This document shows, piece by piece, positions 24,247-33,935 of a DNA stretch of 52,206 nt. Source of the stretch: an uncultured Verrucomicrobia subdivision 3 bacterium (GTDB taxonomy: Bacteria; Verrucomicrobiota; Verrucomicrobiia; Limisphaerales; UBA11358). The notes below the pieces were generated by a model. The model did no database searches, had not been told where the DNA came from, and saw only the letters and a list, made by a program, of their open reading frames with translations. The stretch lies in NCBI GenBank assembly GCA_903911825.1, contig CAIWFB010000176.1, positions 1-52,206 on the forward strand, in the 5' to 3' direction. Position numbers and translations under genes: made by a program. The first letter of the stretch is position 1, and each line of letters starts with the position of its first letter.

Positions 24247-25191
24247 ATGCAAACTTTGGTCGAAGATTTTCTGCAATACCTGCGCCACGAGCGCGGGCAG
24301 TCGGACAACACGGCGAAGACTTACGCCGCGTTGCTCGGCAAATTCACCGCGTGGGCGGAGCTTCAGGGTTTGCGGGAGTGGTCGAAGGTGGAGTTAAAGC
24401 ATCTGATGTCGTTTCTCTCCTACGAGCGGGTGCGGAACGCGCCGATCGGTCGGCCAGCCACACGCGAAGGGGCCACGCCCAAGCCCGCACGTCGGATAAG
24501 CGGTGAAAGCGTGTATCTGGAGATCGCGGCGCTGCGGGCGTTTTACCGATATGCGGAAAATGAAAAAATTCTTCCGGCCAACGTTGCGGAGAATCTTTCA
24601 CTGCCGCGCCGGTGGAAGCGTCTGCCCAAAGCGTTGAGCAATGATGAAATCAAACAACTGCTCGCCCCGGAATCGCCCGAGACGCCGGAAGGTTTGTGCG
24701 ACCAAGCGATTCTGGAACTGGCCTACGCTTCCGGCCTGCGCTTGAGTGAATTGAAAAATCTGCGGCTCGAGCAATTGCATCTGGACGCGGGCTTCATCAA
24801 CGTCATCGGCAAAGGCAACAAAGAGCGGGTGGTGCCGGTGGGGCGCACAGCGGTGGCGGCGTTGAATCGCTATATCGAAGCCGGGCGTCCAAAGCTCGTC
24901 ACGCCGAAGTCGCCAGCGAATGTTTTTCTCACGCGGCGTGGCACACCGTTCGCCTCGGTGACGTTATGGCTGCACATCAAGAATCGCGTCCGTCGCGCGG
25001 GCGTGGAGCGTAACATGACGCCGCACATGCTACGACACAGCTTCGCGACGCATCTACTGGAGCATGGCGCGGATTTGCGGGTGATCCAGGAATTACTCGG
25101 CCATGCGAGCATTGGCACGACGGAGATTTACACACACGTCACGGGAAACCGGTTGCGAGAGATTCACCGGAAGTTTCATCCGCGGGCTTAA
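24247..25191 (+). CDS. Tyrosine recombinase XerC/XerD-like
   Basis: The 314-residue protein has the N-terminal SAM-like core-binding domain and the C-terminal catalytic domain. All catalytic residues are visible: Arg in A-S-G-L-R-L-S-E-L (about 160), Lys in G-K-G-N-K-E-R, H-x-x-R in H-M-L-R-H-S-F-A-T-H, His in L-G-H-A-S-I and Tyr in T-E-I-Y-T-H-V. A basic insert of about 20 residues (around 64-85) lies in the N-terminal domain after S-Y-E-R-V-R. Xer proteins resolve chromosome dimers at dif, and no dif-like site is evident here. No transposon or integron genes adjoin it, so a housekeeping role is likely. Start chosen at M-Q-T-L-V. Confidence 0.9.
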   Translation: MQTLVEDFLQYLRHERGQSDNTAKTYAALLGKFTAWAELQGLREWSKVELKHLMSFLSYERVRNAPIGRPATREGATPKPARRISGESVYLEIAALRAFYRYAENEKILPANVAENLSLPRRWKRLPKALSNDEIKQLLAPESPETPEGLCDQAILELAYASGLRLSELKNLRLEQLHLDAGFINVIGKGNKERVVPVGRTAVAALNRYIEAGRPKLVTPKSPANVFLTRRGTPFASVTLWLHIKNRVRRAGVERNMTPHMLRHSFATHLLEHGADLRVIQELLGHASIGTTEIYTHVTGNRLREIHRKFHPRA

Positions 25192-25197
25192 AAGCTC

Positions 25198-25262
25198 CCC
25201 GCAGATGGCGCAGATTTTCGCGGACTAAAATTTAATCTGCGTTGATCGGCGGAATCTGCGGG
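25198..25262. repeat. Imperfect long palindrome of CGCAGAT units
   Basis: The left arm begins CCCGCAGATGGCGCAGATT (from 25198) and the right arm ends GGCGGAATCTGCGGG (to 25262). The arms are roughly complementary and are built from repeated CGCAGAT/ATCTGCG units. It fills the gap between the convergent Xer and Dabb genes and could act as a bidirectional terminator. Similar short-unit palindromes recur at 28471 and 51188. Confidence 0.6.
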
Positions 25263-25270
25263 AAAACTGC

Positions 25271-25570
25271 TTATTCAAAATCGTAGATAGTCGCCTTCAA
25301 GCAGACGCGCTTGAAGACTTTCTCGACGAATTCAATGTGCTGCGGATGGACTTGATAGGCTTGCTCGGCGGCTTTGCTGGGGAAAATCAGGTTCAACGCG
25401 ACTTGATACGATTGATCCACGACCGGGCGCGGGCTGGGCGACATCTTGCCGACGTGAAATTGAATCAGGCCGGGAATGCCTTTGAGATATTGGTTGGCGC
25501 CGGCGATGAGTTCTTCGGCGGCGTTGGCTTGTTCAGGTTTAGTCCAGAAAATGACGATGTGAGAAAACAT
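25271..25570 (-). CDS. Dabb (stress-responsive A/B barrel) family protein
   Basis: The 99-residue protein is one dimeric alpha/beta-barrel (Dabb) domain. It starts M-F-S-H-I-V-I-F-W-T-K and has G-I-P-G-L-I-Q-F-H-V-G-K (about 31-42) and the H-P-x-H motif at about 74-77. Bacterial members have no settled function; the fold resembles monooxygenase-like and polyketide-cyclising ferredoxin-fold proteins. The 15 extra upstream codons are not family-like. It diverges from the amidase gene and stands alone. Confidence 0.88.
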   Translation of the reverse strand: MFSHIVIFWTKPEQANAAEELIAGANQYLKGIPGLIQFHVGKMSPSPRPVVDQSYQVALNLIFPSKAAEQAYQVHPQHIEFVEKVFKRVCLKATIYDFE

Positions 25571-25679
25571 AATTTGTCTTGCGAGGATTTTTCTTGGGAA
25601 CGAGGATAAGGGCAAGCAAGGAATTCAGGATTATGCGGCGACATTAGCCGCGTGCTCCCTTCAATGAGAGAATAATGTC

Positions 25680-28453
25680 ATGATGCGTCGTTTCATCTGC
25701 ATCGTTGCCGGCGCAATCTTCGTCTGTGCGCGGCTCGCCCGCGCCCAGGAGGAATCTACCATCTGGCCGCCAGACGAAAACCCGAACTGGCGCTCCGCCC
25801 TCACGCCGGATGCGGCAGAAACGTTCTCCGCGAAGTCCGTCGTCCAATTCCCGCCCGTCGTCACGCCGAAAGTTGGCACTCCCGTTGTGCCGTCAGCGCG
25901 ACAGCCATCCGGCGCGCTGTCGGGGCGCATCGTGTTCATGAATTCCGGCCATGGCTGGACGTTTGAGACGAACGCGGTCACGCCCTACTGGCGTTTGCAG
26001 CGCGGCACGGCACTCAACTCAATGAACGAGGACTACGGCAACCTCGACCAGTTGAATTTTTTCGCCGCCTACTGTTTCAACGCCGGCGCCATCGTCGCCT
26101 CCATGCGCCCGCTCGGACAGCAGACGAACGAAGTCATCCTCGACAACGACGACGCGGGCGTGACCTTCGCAGGCACGTGGAACAACAGCAGCCAGACGAC
26201 GTTCTGGGGCAGCGCGGGCGATGTGCCATATCGTTTCGCGTCGCTGGCGAATTCCGAAACCGCCACGGCGACATACACGCCGACGATTCCGGTCGCGGGT
26301 TATTATCCGGTTTACACTTGGGTGCTGTCCGGTTCGGATCGCGGCGACCAGTTGTATCGCATCCGGCACACCGGCGGTGAATCGCAGTATCGCGTGCCGC
26401 ATCACATGGTTGGCAACGGCTGGGTCTATCTCGGCGAATACTATTTCAATGCGGGTTCAAATTCTTTGAATGGCTCCGTCGTCATCAGCAACTTGCGCGG
26501 CACGGCGACGGGAACGGTCGTCATCGCCGACGCCATCCGTTTCGGCAACGGCATGGGTTCAGTGAACCAAGGCGGCGGCGTTTCGGGCTATCCACGCGAG
26601 GAGGAAAATTGTCGTTATTGGATCAAGGCAAACTTGGGACAAGGTCAGTCCGCCGCTCTTTACGAAGGCAGCGGCGGCGACGAATCGGACAGCTGGTCCG
26701 CGCCCGGAAAGATGTCCGCCGAGATGAACCGCGAAGCCTCCGGCTCTTTCTTCAAACGCATCCACATCAGTTTTCATTCCAACGCGAGCACCGGCAATCC
26801 CGCCACGGCCACCTCGCGCGGCGTGGAGGGATTAATCACCGGTTCGCCCACGCCAAACCAAGTCGCGCTTGCGCAAATCTGCGGCCAGACGGTGAATGAC
26901 GAACTGGTCGGCCTCGGTTCGCCGCCACTCGAATATGCCTGGTATGATCGCTCGTCTGTGACTTACACCGGCGGCTACGGCGAAATCACCACGACCTATT
27001 TCAACAGCGAGATGGATGCCACCATCATCGAGGTCGCCTATCACGACAACCCCAGCGACGCCGCGCTCATGCGCGATCCGAAGGTGCGCGACGCCATCGG
27101 CCGCGCCGCCATGCACGCCGTGGTAAAATACATGAACCAGTTCGATACGAACGACGTGGTGCCGCTGATTTATCTGCCCGAACCACCAGCAGACGTCCGT
27201 GCCATCGGCAAAACGAATAACATTGTCTCGCTCACATGGGCCGCGCCGGTCAGCGTGGCGAACAGCGGCGCGCCGACGAACTACGTCATCTACCAATCCA
27301 CCAACGGCTATGGCTTCGGCAATCCAGTTTCCGTCGGCAACGTCACGAATTTCTCCGTCTCCAATCTGATTGCGGGTCAGGATTATTATTTCCGTGTCGC
27401 GGCGGCGAACGCGGGTGGCGAGTCATTTCCCTCCGCCGTTGTCGGCTGCCGTCCGCCACTGACGAGCGCGTCAACGAAGGCGCTTTTCGTGAATGGCTTT
27501 GATCGTTTCGACCGCACGACAAACTTGAAGCAGTATCTCAACGCGCAAAATTATATTCCGCCCGGCCCGACCGGCGACAATGAGCGCGTGCTGCCACGCC
27601 GCGTGAATGCGTTCGACTACGTCGTGCCGCATGGCAAGGCCATCAGCGCTTACGGCATGGCGTTTGATGCGTGCCATCACAACGCCGTCACGAACGACCT
27701 CGTCGCCCTGACGAATTATCCCATCGTCATCTGGGAGAGCGGCAATGAATCCACCGGCGACGAAAGTTTCAGCAGCGCGGAACAGACGAAGGTGACGGCG
27801 TTCCTCACCAACGGCGGAAGCTTGTTCGTCTCCGGCTCGGAAATCGGCTGGGATCTGGATCGCCCAAGCGGACCGACGACAGCGGACCGGAATTTTTTCA
27901 CAACCAGCTTCACGCTTACTACGTCGCGGACAGTTCCAGCTCGTGGAATTTCAACGCCAACAACACCTCGCTCTTCGCCGGTAATACCAGCGACGTATTC
28001 GACGACGGCTCGCGCGGCATCTACATGGTGGGCTATCCCGATGTGATCGCGCCGACGAACTACGGCACGCTCTCCGCCATCACTTACAGCAATGTCGCCA
28101 GCGGCGCGGCGGCGATAGTTTACAACGGCACGGCCGGTGGCGGCAAAGTTGTCTATCTCGCCTTCCCGTTCGAGACCATCACCAGCGCGACGGCGCGCAA
28201 TGCCTACATGGCCAGCGTGCTGAACCTGTTCACCGCCGGGTCGCTGAAGTTTGACTCAATCACGCCGTTGCCCGGAAACAAGCTGAAGCTCGCCATCAGT
28301 GGCGCGGCGGGCGTTTACACCTTGCAGACGGCCGCCGTGTTGAACGTCTGGGGCTCGCTCACCAACCTGACGAACACGAGCGGTGCGATGACGTTCACGA
28401 ACAGCACGACCAATTCCGCCGCAAAATTTTTCCGCGTGAAATCTTTTCCGTGA
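25680..28453 (+). CDS. Secreted N-acetylmuramoyl-L-alanine amidase-like protein with golvesin-type and FnIII domains, interrupted by a -1 frameshift
   Basis: If the frames are joined at 27893-27899 the product has about 924 residues. Order: signal peptide (about 1-22); amidase_3 start with N-S-G-H-G (zinc His about 91); a golvesin/xylanase-CBD-like insert (about 160-290, V-A-G-Y-Y-P-V-Y-T-W-V, then V-V-I-A-D-A-I-R-F-G); the rest of the amidase with S-F-H-S-N and I-I-E-V-A-Y-H; an FnIII domain (about 503-590); a region with F-V-N-G-F-D-R-F-D-R; and a C-terminal beta domain typical of exported verrucomicrobial proteins. After A-D-R-N-F-F the first frame turns to Thr/Ser/Pro nonsense, while the -1 frame continues sensibly to 28453. 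Peptidoglycan cleavage is inferred. The break may be an assembly error, a mutation or programmed slippage. Confidence 0.75.
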
Positions 28454-28470
28454 GCAGGTTGTAAATTTGA

Positions 28471-28546
28471 GTTAAACCACCAAGACACCAAGGCACAAAG
28501 AAAATTCCATTTCAAAACTTGGTGTCTTTGTGCCTTTGTGGTTAAA
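28471..28546. repeat. Imperfect palindrome of 8-bp CACCAAGR units
   Basis: The left arm (28471-28500) contains CACCAAGA, CACCAAGG and CACAAAGA in tandem. The right arm (28518-28546) is its near complement (CTTGGTGT, CTTTGTGC, CTTTGTGG), with about six mismatches in 29. It ends nine bases before the fabD start codon, and its right arm supplies the promoter-like hexamers of fabD. Confidence 0.75.
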
Positions 28547-28548
28547 AT
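28519..28548 (+). promoter_or_regulatory. Possible leaderless promoter of fabD inside the palindrome
   Basis: TTGGTG (28519-28524), an 18-bp spacer and TAAAAT (28543-28548, five of six matches to the -10 consensus), then six bases to the ATG at 28555. No Shine-Dalgarno sequence is visible. Confidence 0.4.
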
Positions 28549-28554
28549 TTTTCC

Positions 28555-29478
28555 ATGAGCAAAACTGCATTATTATTCGCCGGTCAAGGCGCGCAAGTCG
28601 TCGGCATGGGCAAAGATCTCGCCGAAAAATTTCCGTCCGCCCAAGCGTGGTTCGACCGCGCCAATGCCGCGCTCGGTTACGACCTTACTGGCATTTGCTT
28701 TAATGGGCCGGAAGCCGAATTGACCAAGACCGAGCACGCGCAGCCGGGCATTTTTCTCGTGAGCTGGGTCGCGTTTCAATTGCTCAAGGAACAGGTGCCG
28801 AATCTGAAGTTTGACGCGACCGCTGGTTTGTCGCTCGGTGAATTCACGGCGTTGACGGCGGCGGGCGCGCTGAGTTTTGAGGACGGTCTGCGCGTCGTCC
28901 GGCAGCGCGGTAAATTCATGCAGGAAGCGTGCGACGTAACCAAGGGCGGCATGGCCGCGATTATCGGCCTCGACGAAGCGCCGACGCGCGAAGTTTGCGC
29001 GGAAGCCGGCGTGGTGCTGGCGAATCTAAATTGCCCCGGCCAATTGGTGATTTCCGGCGAAGCGGAAAAAATTGTAAAGGCGTGCGAACTCGCCAAAGCC
29101 AAAGGTGCGAAACGCGCGTTGCCGCTCACGGTGGCAGGCGCGTATCACTCGCCGCTGATGGCGAGCGCGCAGCCGAAGCTGGGCGCGGAACTGGCGAAGG
29201 TGAATCTGGTTTCGCCCGGCGTGCCGGTGATTTCCAACGTCACGGCGCAGGCGCACGGCACGCCGTCGGAAATTTCCGCGAAGCTCGTGGAGCAGGTTTG
29301 CGCGTCGGTGTTGTGGGAGACTTCCGTGCGCGCGTTGCTGGCGCAGGGTTTTACGCGGTTCATCGAACTTGGGCCGGGCACGGCCTTGAGCGGTTTTATG
29401 AAGCGCATTGATAAAACGGCGATAATGCTGAACGTCGCGGATGCGGCGAGTTTGGAAGCCACGGTGAAGGCGTTTTGA
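28555..29478 (+). CDS. fabD: Malonyl-CoA:ACP transacylase
   Basis: The 307-residue enzyme loads malonate onto acyl carrier protein for fatty acid synthesis. F-A-G-Q-G-A-Q (8-14) forms the oxyanion loop, G-L-S-L-G-E (91-96) contains the nucleophile Ser93, and G-A-Y-H-S-P-L-M holds the catalytic His198. The conserved Arg lies in V-V-R-Q-R-G-K (about 114-120). Length and motifs are complete. No other fab genes adjoin it; upstream is the palindromic repeat and downstream the convergent pilT. Confidence 0.95.
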   Translation: MSKTALLFAGQGAQVVGMGKDLAEKFPSAQAWFDRANAALGYDLTGICFNGPEAELTKTEHAQPGIFLVSWVAFQLLKEQVPNLKFDATAGLSLGEFTALTAAGALSFEDGLRVVRQRGKFMQEACDVTKGGMAAIIGLDEAPTREVCAEAGVVLANLNCPGQLVISGEAEKIVKACELAKAKGAKRALPLTVAGAYHSPLMASAQPKLGAELAKVNLVSPGVPVISNVTAQAHGTPSEISAKLVEQVCASVLWETSVRALLAQGFTRFIELGPGTALSGFMKRIDKTAIMLNVADAASLEATVKAF

Positions 29479-29533
29479 TTGTGACTTTGTGGTGTGAAAA
29501 CTTTGGGGCACGCTAAAAAATCTGTCGCTTAAC

Positions 29534-29568
29534 GTTGCGCTCGGCGAGACTTTTGGCTGCCGCGCAAC
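29534..29568. terminator. Weak hairpin between convergent fabD and pilT
   Basis: GTTGCGC (29534-29540) and GCGCAAC (29562-29568) form a 7-bp stem with a 21-nt loop and no proper T-run. It is the only structure visible in the 106-bp gap. Confidence 0.3.
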
Positions 29569-29584
29569 CAAAATCATCTTAAGC

Positions 29585-30751
29585 TCACCGCCGCGCCGGC
29601 GGCATGGCCATCTTGAGCGAATGCGCCCCGGCGGCGACTTTACCCATCTTATTCACGGTGTCCACGCGCTGACGCATCAGTGATTTATTGATGCTGTAGA
29701 GCAAAGCGGTTTCTTCGGTGATCAAATCCTGCTCGTAAGCTTTCGTGAGCGACTGTTCAAAGCTATGCCAGCCGAGCGTGCTCCCCGCTTCGATGATCTC
29801 GGAGAAACGGCGGTTCTCGCCTTCGCCGAGTTGGATCGCTTCGCGGCTGCGGAGATTGCTGCCCAGCAATTCGGTGACGAGCATGCGGCCGCCTTCGCGC
29901 TTCGGCACGAGGCGTTGGCTGACGATGTAACGCAAGCTGCCGACGAGGCGTTCACGCACTTGCTGTTCTTCTTCGCGCCCGAACATCCCGAGAATGCGAT
30001 TGATGGTCTGGCCCGCGCTGATCGTGTGCAGTGTGCTAAAAACCAGATGCCCGGTTTCGCCCGCCGTGAGCGCAATCTCCATCGTCTCGCGATCGCGAAT
30101 TTCGCCGACGAGAATGACTTTGGGCGCTTGGCGCAAGGCGGCGCGCAAGCCATCGGGAAAGCTGTAAAAATCGCGCCCCATTTCGCGCTGACTGAACGCG
30201 GCTTTGAGTTGCGGGTGGAGAAATTCAATCGGGTCTTCCAACGTCACCACGTGGACTTCGCTCGTCTGATTGATTTCGTTGAGCAACGCAGCGAGCGTCG
30301 TCGTCTTGCCGCTGCCGGTGCCGCCAGTGACAAACACGAGACCGGTTTTTTCTTTGATAATCTCGTGGAACACCGGTGCGAGCTGCAATTGTTCCATTGA
30401 AGGAATCTGAGACGATAGCCGCCGCAGCACCATCGCGTGGTTGCCGTTCTGGCGGTAAATATTCACGCGGAACCGGCAGATGCCCGTCAGCGAATAGCTG
30501 CAATCGCACGAGCCCGCTTTGGCAAGATCTTGAATCAAGCGCTGGTTGCCGTTGATGATGGCGTGAGCCAAACTTTGGATGCGTTCACCGGTGAGGATCG
30601 GCTCGGTGGAATTCGGCGGCGGCACGAGCCGACCATGAATTTCCGCCAGCGGCGCTTTGCCGGTCACGAACAGCAGGTCGGAAATACCTTCGGCACTTTG
30701 AATGAGTGCGGTGAGCAATTGGTCCAGTTCAGCGGTGGAAGTCGGGTTCAT
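29585..30751 (-). CDS. pilT: PilT-family twitching/retraction ATPase
   Basis: The 388-residue cytoplasmic hexameric ATPase powers retraction of type IV pili. Walker A is G-G-T-G-S-G-K-T-T-T (143-152), the Asp box is E-D-P-I-E-F (about 178), Walker B is V-I-L-V-G-E-I-R-D (about 216-224) and the His box is H-L-V-F-S-T-L-H-T. The N-terminal PAS-like domain has D-L-L-F-V-T-G-K-A-P (about 25-34). The C-terminus is short and Ala/Pro-rich. PilT and PilU cannot be told apart here. The gene stands alone, well away from the secretion/pilus operon at 43069-49108. Confidence 0.92.
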   Translation of the reverse strand: MNPTSTAELDQLLTALIQSAEGISDLLFVTGKAPLAEIHGRLVPPPNSTEPILTGERIQSLAHAIINGNQRLIQDLAKAGSCDCSYSLTGICRFRVNIYRQNGNHAMVLRRLSSQIPSMEQLQLAPVFHEIIKEKTGLVFVTGGTGSGKTTTLAALLNEINQTSEVHVVTLEDPIEFLHPQLKAAFSQREMGRDFYSFPDGLRAALRQAPKVILVGEIRDRETMEIALTAGETGHLVFSTLHTISAGQTINRILGMFGREEEQQVRERLVGSLRYIVSQRLVPKREGGRMLVTELLGSNLRSREAIQLGEGENRRFSEIIEAGSTLGWHSFEQSLTKAYEQDLITEETALLYSINKSLMRQRVDTVNKMGKVAAGAHSLKMAMPPARR

Positions 30752-30825
30752 GCGTAATAAATTTTTCTCCGCGAATTCTTAACGTGCCGCTTGGCGGCAA
30801 CAAGCCCAAACGTGCGGCAAAGTGA

Positions 30826-33800
30826 TTATTCCGCAATCCGCGAGAATTTTCCGAACCGCAGCGCCAGCGTGGGTAAGACGAGCAAGTTCAAGAGCGTCGA
30901 AGTCACCAAGCCGCCGAGAATCACGATCGCCATCGGGCCTTCAATCTCGCGTCCCGCATCGCCAGAGCCAATCGCCAGCGGCAGTAATCCCAAACCAGTG
31001 ACGAGCGCGGTCATCAAGATGGGCACCAGCCGTTCCGTCGCACCGCGCAACGCGGTTTCGCTGCCCCACGTCATGCCCTCGACGGTTACGAGATGTTCGT
31101 AGTGCGAAATCATCATGATGGAATTCCGCATCGTGATGCCAAATAACGTGACAAATCCCACGAGCGTGCCGAGTGACAGTGAAGCTTGCCCGTCATCGCC
31201 AAAATAGCCCGCCGCAAAAATGGCGAGCACGCCGCCGACCAGCGAGAACGGCACATTCGCCAGCACCAGCAAAACATGACTCGTTTTACGCAACGCCAGT
31301 GCCAGCAACAAAATGATGCCGCCCGCCGCCGCCAGCGAATGCCAAGCCAGTTCACTCCGCGCCTGCGCCTGCTGTTCAGCCGCACCGCTGAATTCCACAT
31401 AGGTTTCCGCTGGCAATTTCACCTGCGCGGCGAGCTGTTTTTTGGCTTCGGCAACAAACGACGCCACATCGCGTCCGCTCGGATTACACGTCACGCCCTG
31501 CCGCCGTCGCGTGCCGTCGTGCAAAATAGAATCGCGCCCTTCGCCCAGCGAAATCGTCGCCAATTCGCGCAACGGCAGCGTGGTGCCGCTCGCGTTCTGC
31601 ACCAGCAAATCGCCGAGCGCTTCGGGATTATTGCGGCCAACGTCGGCGAGCATTAGCCGCAGATTGGAAACTTTTCCACCGTCGTAGATTTGCGCGGCCA
31701 CGTCGCCTTCGTAAGCCGTTTGCACCGTTTCCAAAATTTCGGTGGGTCGGAAACCAAATTGTTTAAGCCGCTCGCCGCGCAGTTGCACCTGTAAGCGGGG
31801 CGCGCCAGCCGGGGCGGAGATCTGCACGTCCGCCGCGCCGGGAATTTTCTCTAACACCGCCGCGATTTCCGCCGCCTTGGCATCCAGCACATCAAGGTCG
31901 TTACCAAAAACATTCACGACGACCTGCGCGGTTTCGCCCGCGATACTTTCGCCGATGCGGTCGCCCAGAAACGTCAACACCTCGGTCTGCACGCCGGGAA
32001 ACTTATCGAGCGTGGTGCGGATTTCATTTTGCACGCGCTCCTGATCCGCCACGGAATCGGGTTTCAGTTCGATGTGCAGCTCGGATTTATTTGGACCCCA
32101 AGTATCTTCGCCCAACTCGGCGCGGCCGAATTGCTGGCCGACACTTTGCACGCTGGGATTTTTCAAAACCTCTTGGGAAATCCGCGCGCCCAATCGCTTC
32201 ATCTCCGGCAACGACGTTCCAGGAATCATCTCGACGTGCGCCACAAAGTGTCCTTCGCGAAAGTCCGGCAAAAATTCGCCGCCAAAAAACGGCAGCGTGG
32301 CCACTGCGCCAGCGACCAAAACCAAAGCGACCGCAATCAAAGAACGTGGATAGCGACTGATGCGTTCCAGTAACGTGCGATGAACATTTTTCAATTTCCG
32401 GAGATATTTTGGCTCTTCATGCGGCGCGGTGCGTGAAAGAAATGCAAAGCACAACGCTGGTGTGACCGTGAGTGCCACGGCGAGCGACGCGAGAATTGCC
32501 AGAATGAAAGCGAAGCCCAGTGGCGCAAAGAATTTACCCTGCAAACCAGTCATCATGAGCACTGGTAAAAAAACCAGCGCCACGATGAAGGACGCGTAAA
32601 CCACCGCGCTACGCACTTCGAGCGAGGCGGCGAGCACCACCTGCAACAACGGTTTGCTCAAACCTTTCGTCTGATTTTCGCGCAGTCGGCGCAGAATGTT
32701 TTCCACATCAATAATGGCATCGTCCACCACCACGCCGACAGCCACGGCGAGACCGCCGAGCGTGAGTGTGTTCAGCGTTACGCCAAAATGGTCCAGCACG
32801 ATAATGGCCGTGAGCAGCGAAAGCGGAATGGACAGAAACGAAATCAGCACCGTGCGAAAATCCAGCAGGAAGAGAAATAGCACCACTGTCACCAGCACCG
32901 CGCCGAGCAGTAGCGAGAATTTCATGTTCGCGATCGCGTGCTCGATGAATGTCGCGGGGCGATGCAGTCCGGGGATATAGCGCACCCCAAGCGCGGTGAA
33001 CGTCGGCTGCAAATCTCGTAGCGCGGCTTCGACCGCGAGCGTCGCTTCCATCGTGTTCGCCCCGAATTGGCTCGTGGTCGTCAGCAAAATCCCCGGCTGA
33101 CCATTGACGAGCGCGTCGCCAGATTTCGGCGCGGAACCTTCCACGACTTGCGCCACATCGCGCAACAGCACACTGCGCCCATCGTGGTGCGCCACGATGA
33201 CGTCGCCTAATTGTTCAGCGGAAAACAGCTGACCTTCCGTCTGGATCGGTAGGCGTTGCGAACTTGTTTCTATGAAGCCCGCACCGCGCACTCCCGTCGC
33301 TGCGCGGGCGGCGTTCGCAACGTCTTGCACCGAGACACCGAACATTTTCAGGCGCTCCGGTTGAAATTGAATCTGTAATTCCCGCACTTCTCCGCCGAAA
33401 ACTTTCAACGCCGCGACGCCCGGCACCGAGAGCAAGCGCGGACGGATCGTCCAATCAGCAAAGGTGCGCAGTTCGGCGGGCGATAATTTTTCTGAAGCGA
33501 TGCCGAACTTCAGCAAGTCCATCGTGGACGACGTGAGCGGTTCCATTTTTGGGGCCGTCACGCCCACCGGCAATTCTCCCGCCAATTGCGCCATACGCTC
33601 GGACAACATCTGCCGTGCGCGAAAAATGTCCGTTCCGTCTTTGAAAACCGCTGTGACTACCGACAAGCCTTGGATGGATTCCGAACGGATGGATTCCAGA
33701 TTTACCGCGCCATTCATCGCGCTTTCCACGGGTCGCGTGACGAGCGCTTCCACTTGTTCCGGCGCGAGTCCTGGCGCTTCCGTTTGCACGGCGACTTGCG

Positions 33801-33933
33801 GCTGGACGAATTCTGGAAACACATCCAGTTTCGCCCGCGCCGTCACGAACAAGCCGTAAATGATGAGTGCCAGCGACAGCGTGATGACCACGCCGCGCCG
33901 TCGCAAAGAAGTTTCAACGAGGGTGCGCAGCAT
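30826..33933 (-). CDS. Heavy-metal efflux RND pump (CusA/CzcA type)
   Basis: The 1035-residue inner-membrane transporter has twelve membrane helices and two large periplasmic domains. Helix 4 reads A-V-G-V-V-V-D-D-A-I-I-D-V-E-N (about 395-409), the acidic proton-relay pattern of HME-RND pumps. The N-terminus (R-R-G-V-V, then the P-E-F-V-Q-P-Q-V-A-V-Q-T segment) also fits. It should expel a metal cation through the adaptor and outer-membrane channel encoded directly upstream. It is last in the seven-gene operon, two bases after the adaptor stop. Copper/silver is favoured by the regulator box; the transporter sequence alone does not settle the metal. Confidence 0.9.
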   Translation of the reverse strand: MLRTLVETSLRRRGVVITLSLALIIYGLFVTARAKLDVFPEFVQPQVAVQTEAPGLAPEQVEALVTRPVESAMNGAVNLESIRSESIQGLSVVTAVFKDGTDIFRARQMLSERMAQLAGELPVGVTAPKMEPLTSSTMDLLKFGIASEKLSPAELRTFADWTIRPRLLSVPGVAALKVFGGEVRELQIQFQPERLKMFGVSVQDVANAARAATGVRGAGFIETSSQRLPIQTEGQLFSAEQLGDVIVAHHDGRSVLLRDVAQVVEGSAPKSGDALVNGQPGILLTTTSQFGANTMEATLAVEAALRDLQPTFTALGVRYIPGLHRPATFIEHAIANMKFSLLLGAVLVTVVLFLFLLDFRTVLISFLSIPLSLLTAIIVLDHFGVTLNTLTLGGLAVAVGVVVDDAIIDVENILRRLRENQTKGLSKPLLQVVLAASLEVRSAVVYASFIVALVFLPVLMMTGLQGKFFAPLGFAFILAILASLAVALTVTPALCFAFLSRTAPHEEPKYLRKLKNVHRTLLERISRYPRSLIAVALVLVAGAVATLPFFGGEFLPDFREGHFVAHVEMIPGTSLPEMKRLGARISQEVLKNPSVQSVGQQFGRAELGEDTWGPNKSELHIELKPDSVADQERVQNEIRTTLDKFPGVQTEVLTFLGDRIGESIAGETAQVVVNVFGNDLDVLDAKAAEIAAVLEKIPGAADVQISAPAGAPRLQVQLRGERLKQFGFRPTEILETVQTAYEGDVAAQIYDGGKVSNLRLMLADVGRNNPEALGDLLVQNASGTTLPLRELATISLGEGRDSILHDGTRRRQGVTCNPSGRDVASFVAEAKKQLAAQVKLPAETYVEFSGAAEQQAQARSELAWHSLAAAGGIILLLALALRKTSHVLLVLANVPFSLVGGVLAIFAAGYFGDDGQASLSLGTLVGFVTLFGITMRNSIMMISHYEHLVTVEGMTWGSETALRGATERLVPILMTALVTGLGLLPLAIGSGDAGREIEGPMAIVILGGLVTSTLLNLLVLPTLALRFGKFSRIAE

Positions 33934-33935
33934 GG

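Noticed and set aside
24247-25191. Xer recombinase near the restriction genes as a sign of an integrative element or integron
   Set aside because: No attachment-site repeats, cassette array, transposon genes or tRNA are visible, and AlkD and fRMsr genes lie between. A housekeeping Xer is simpler.
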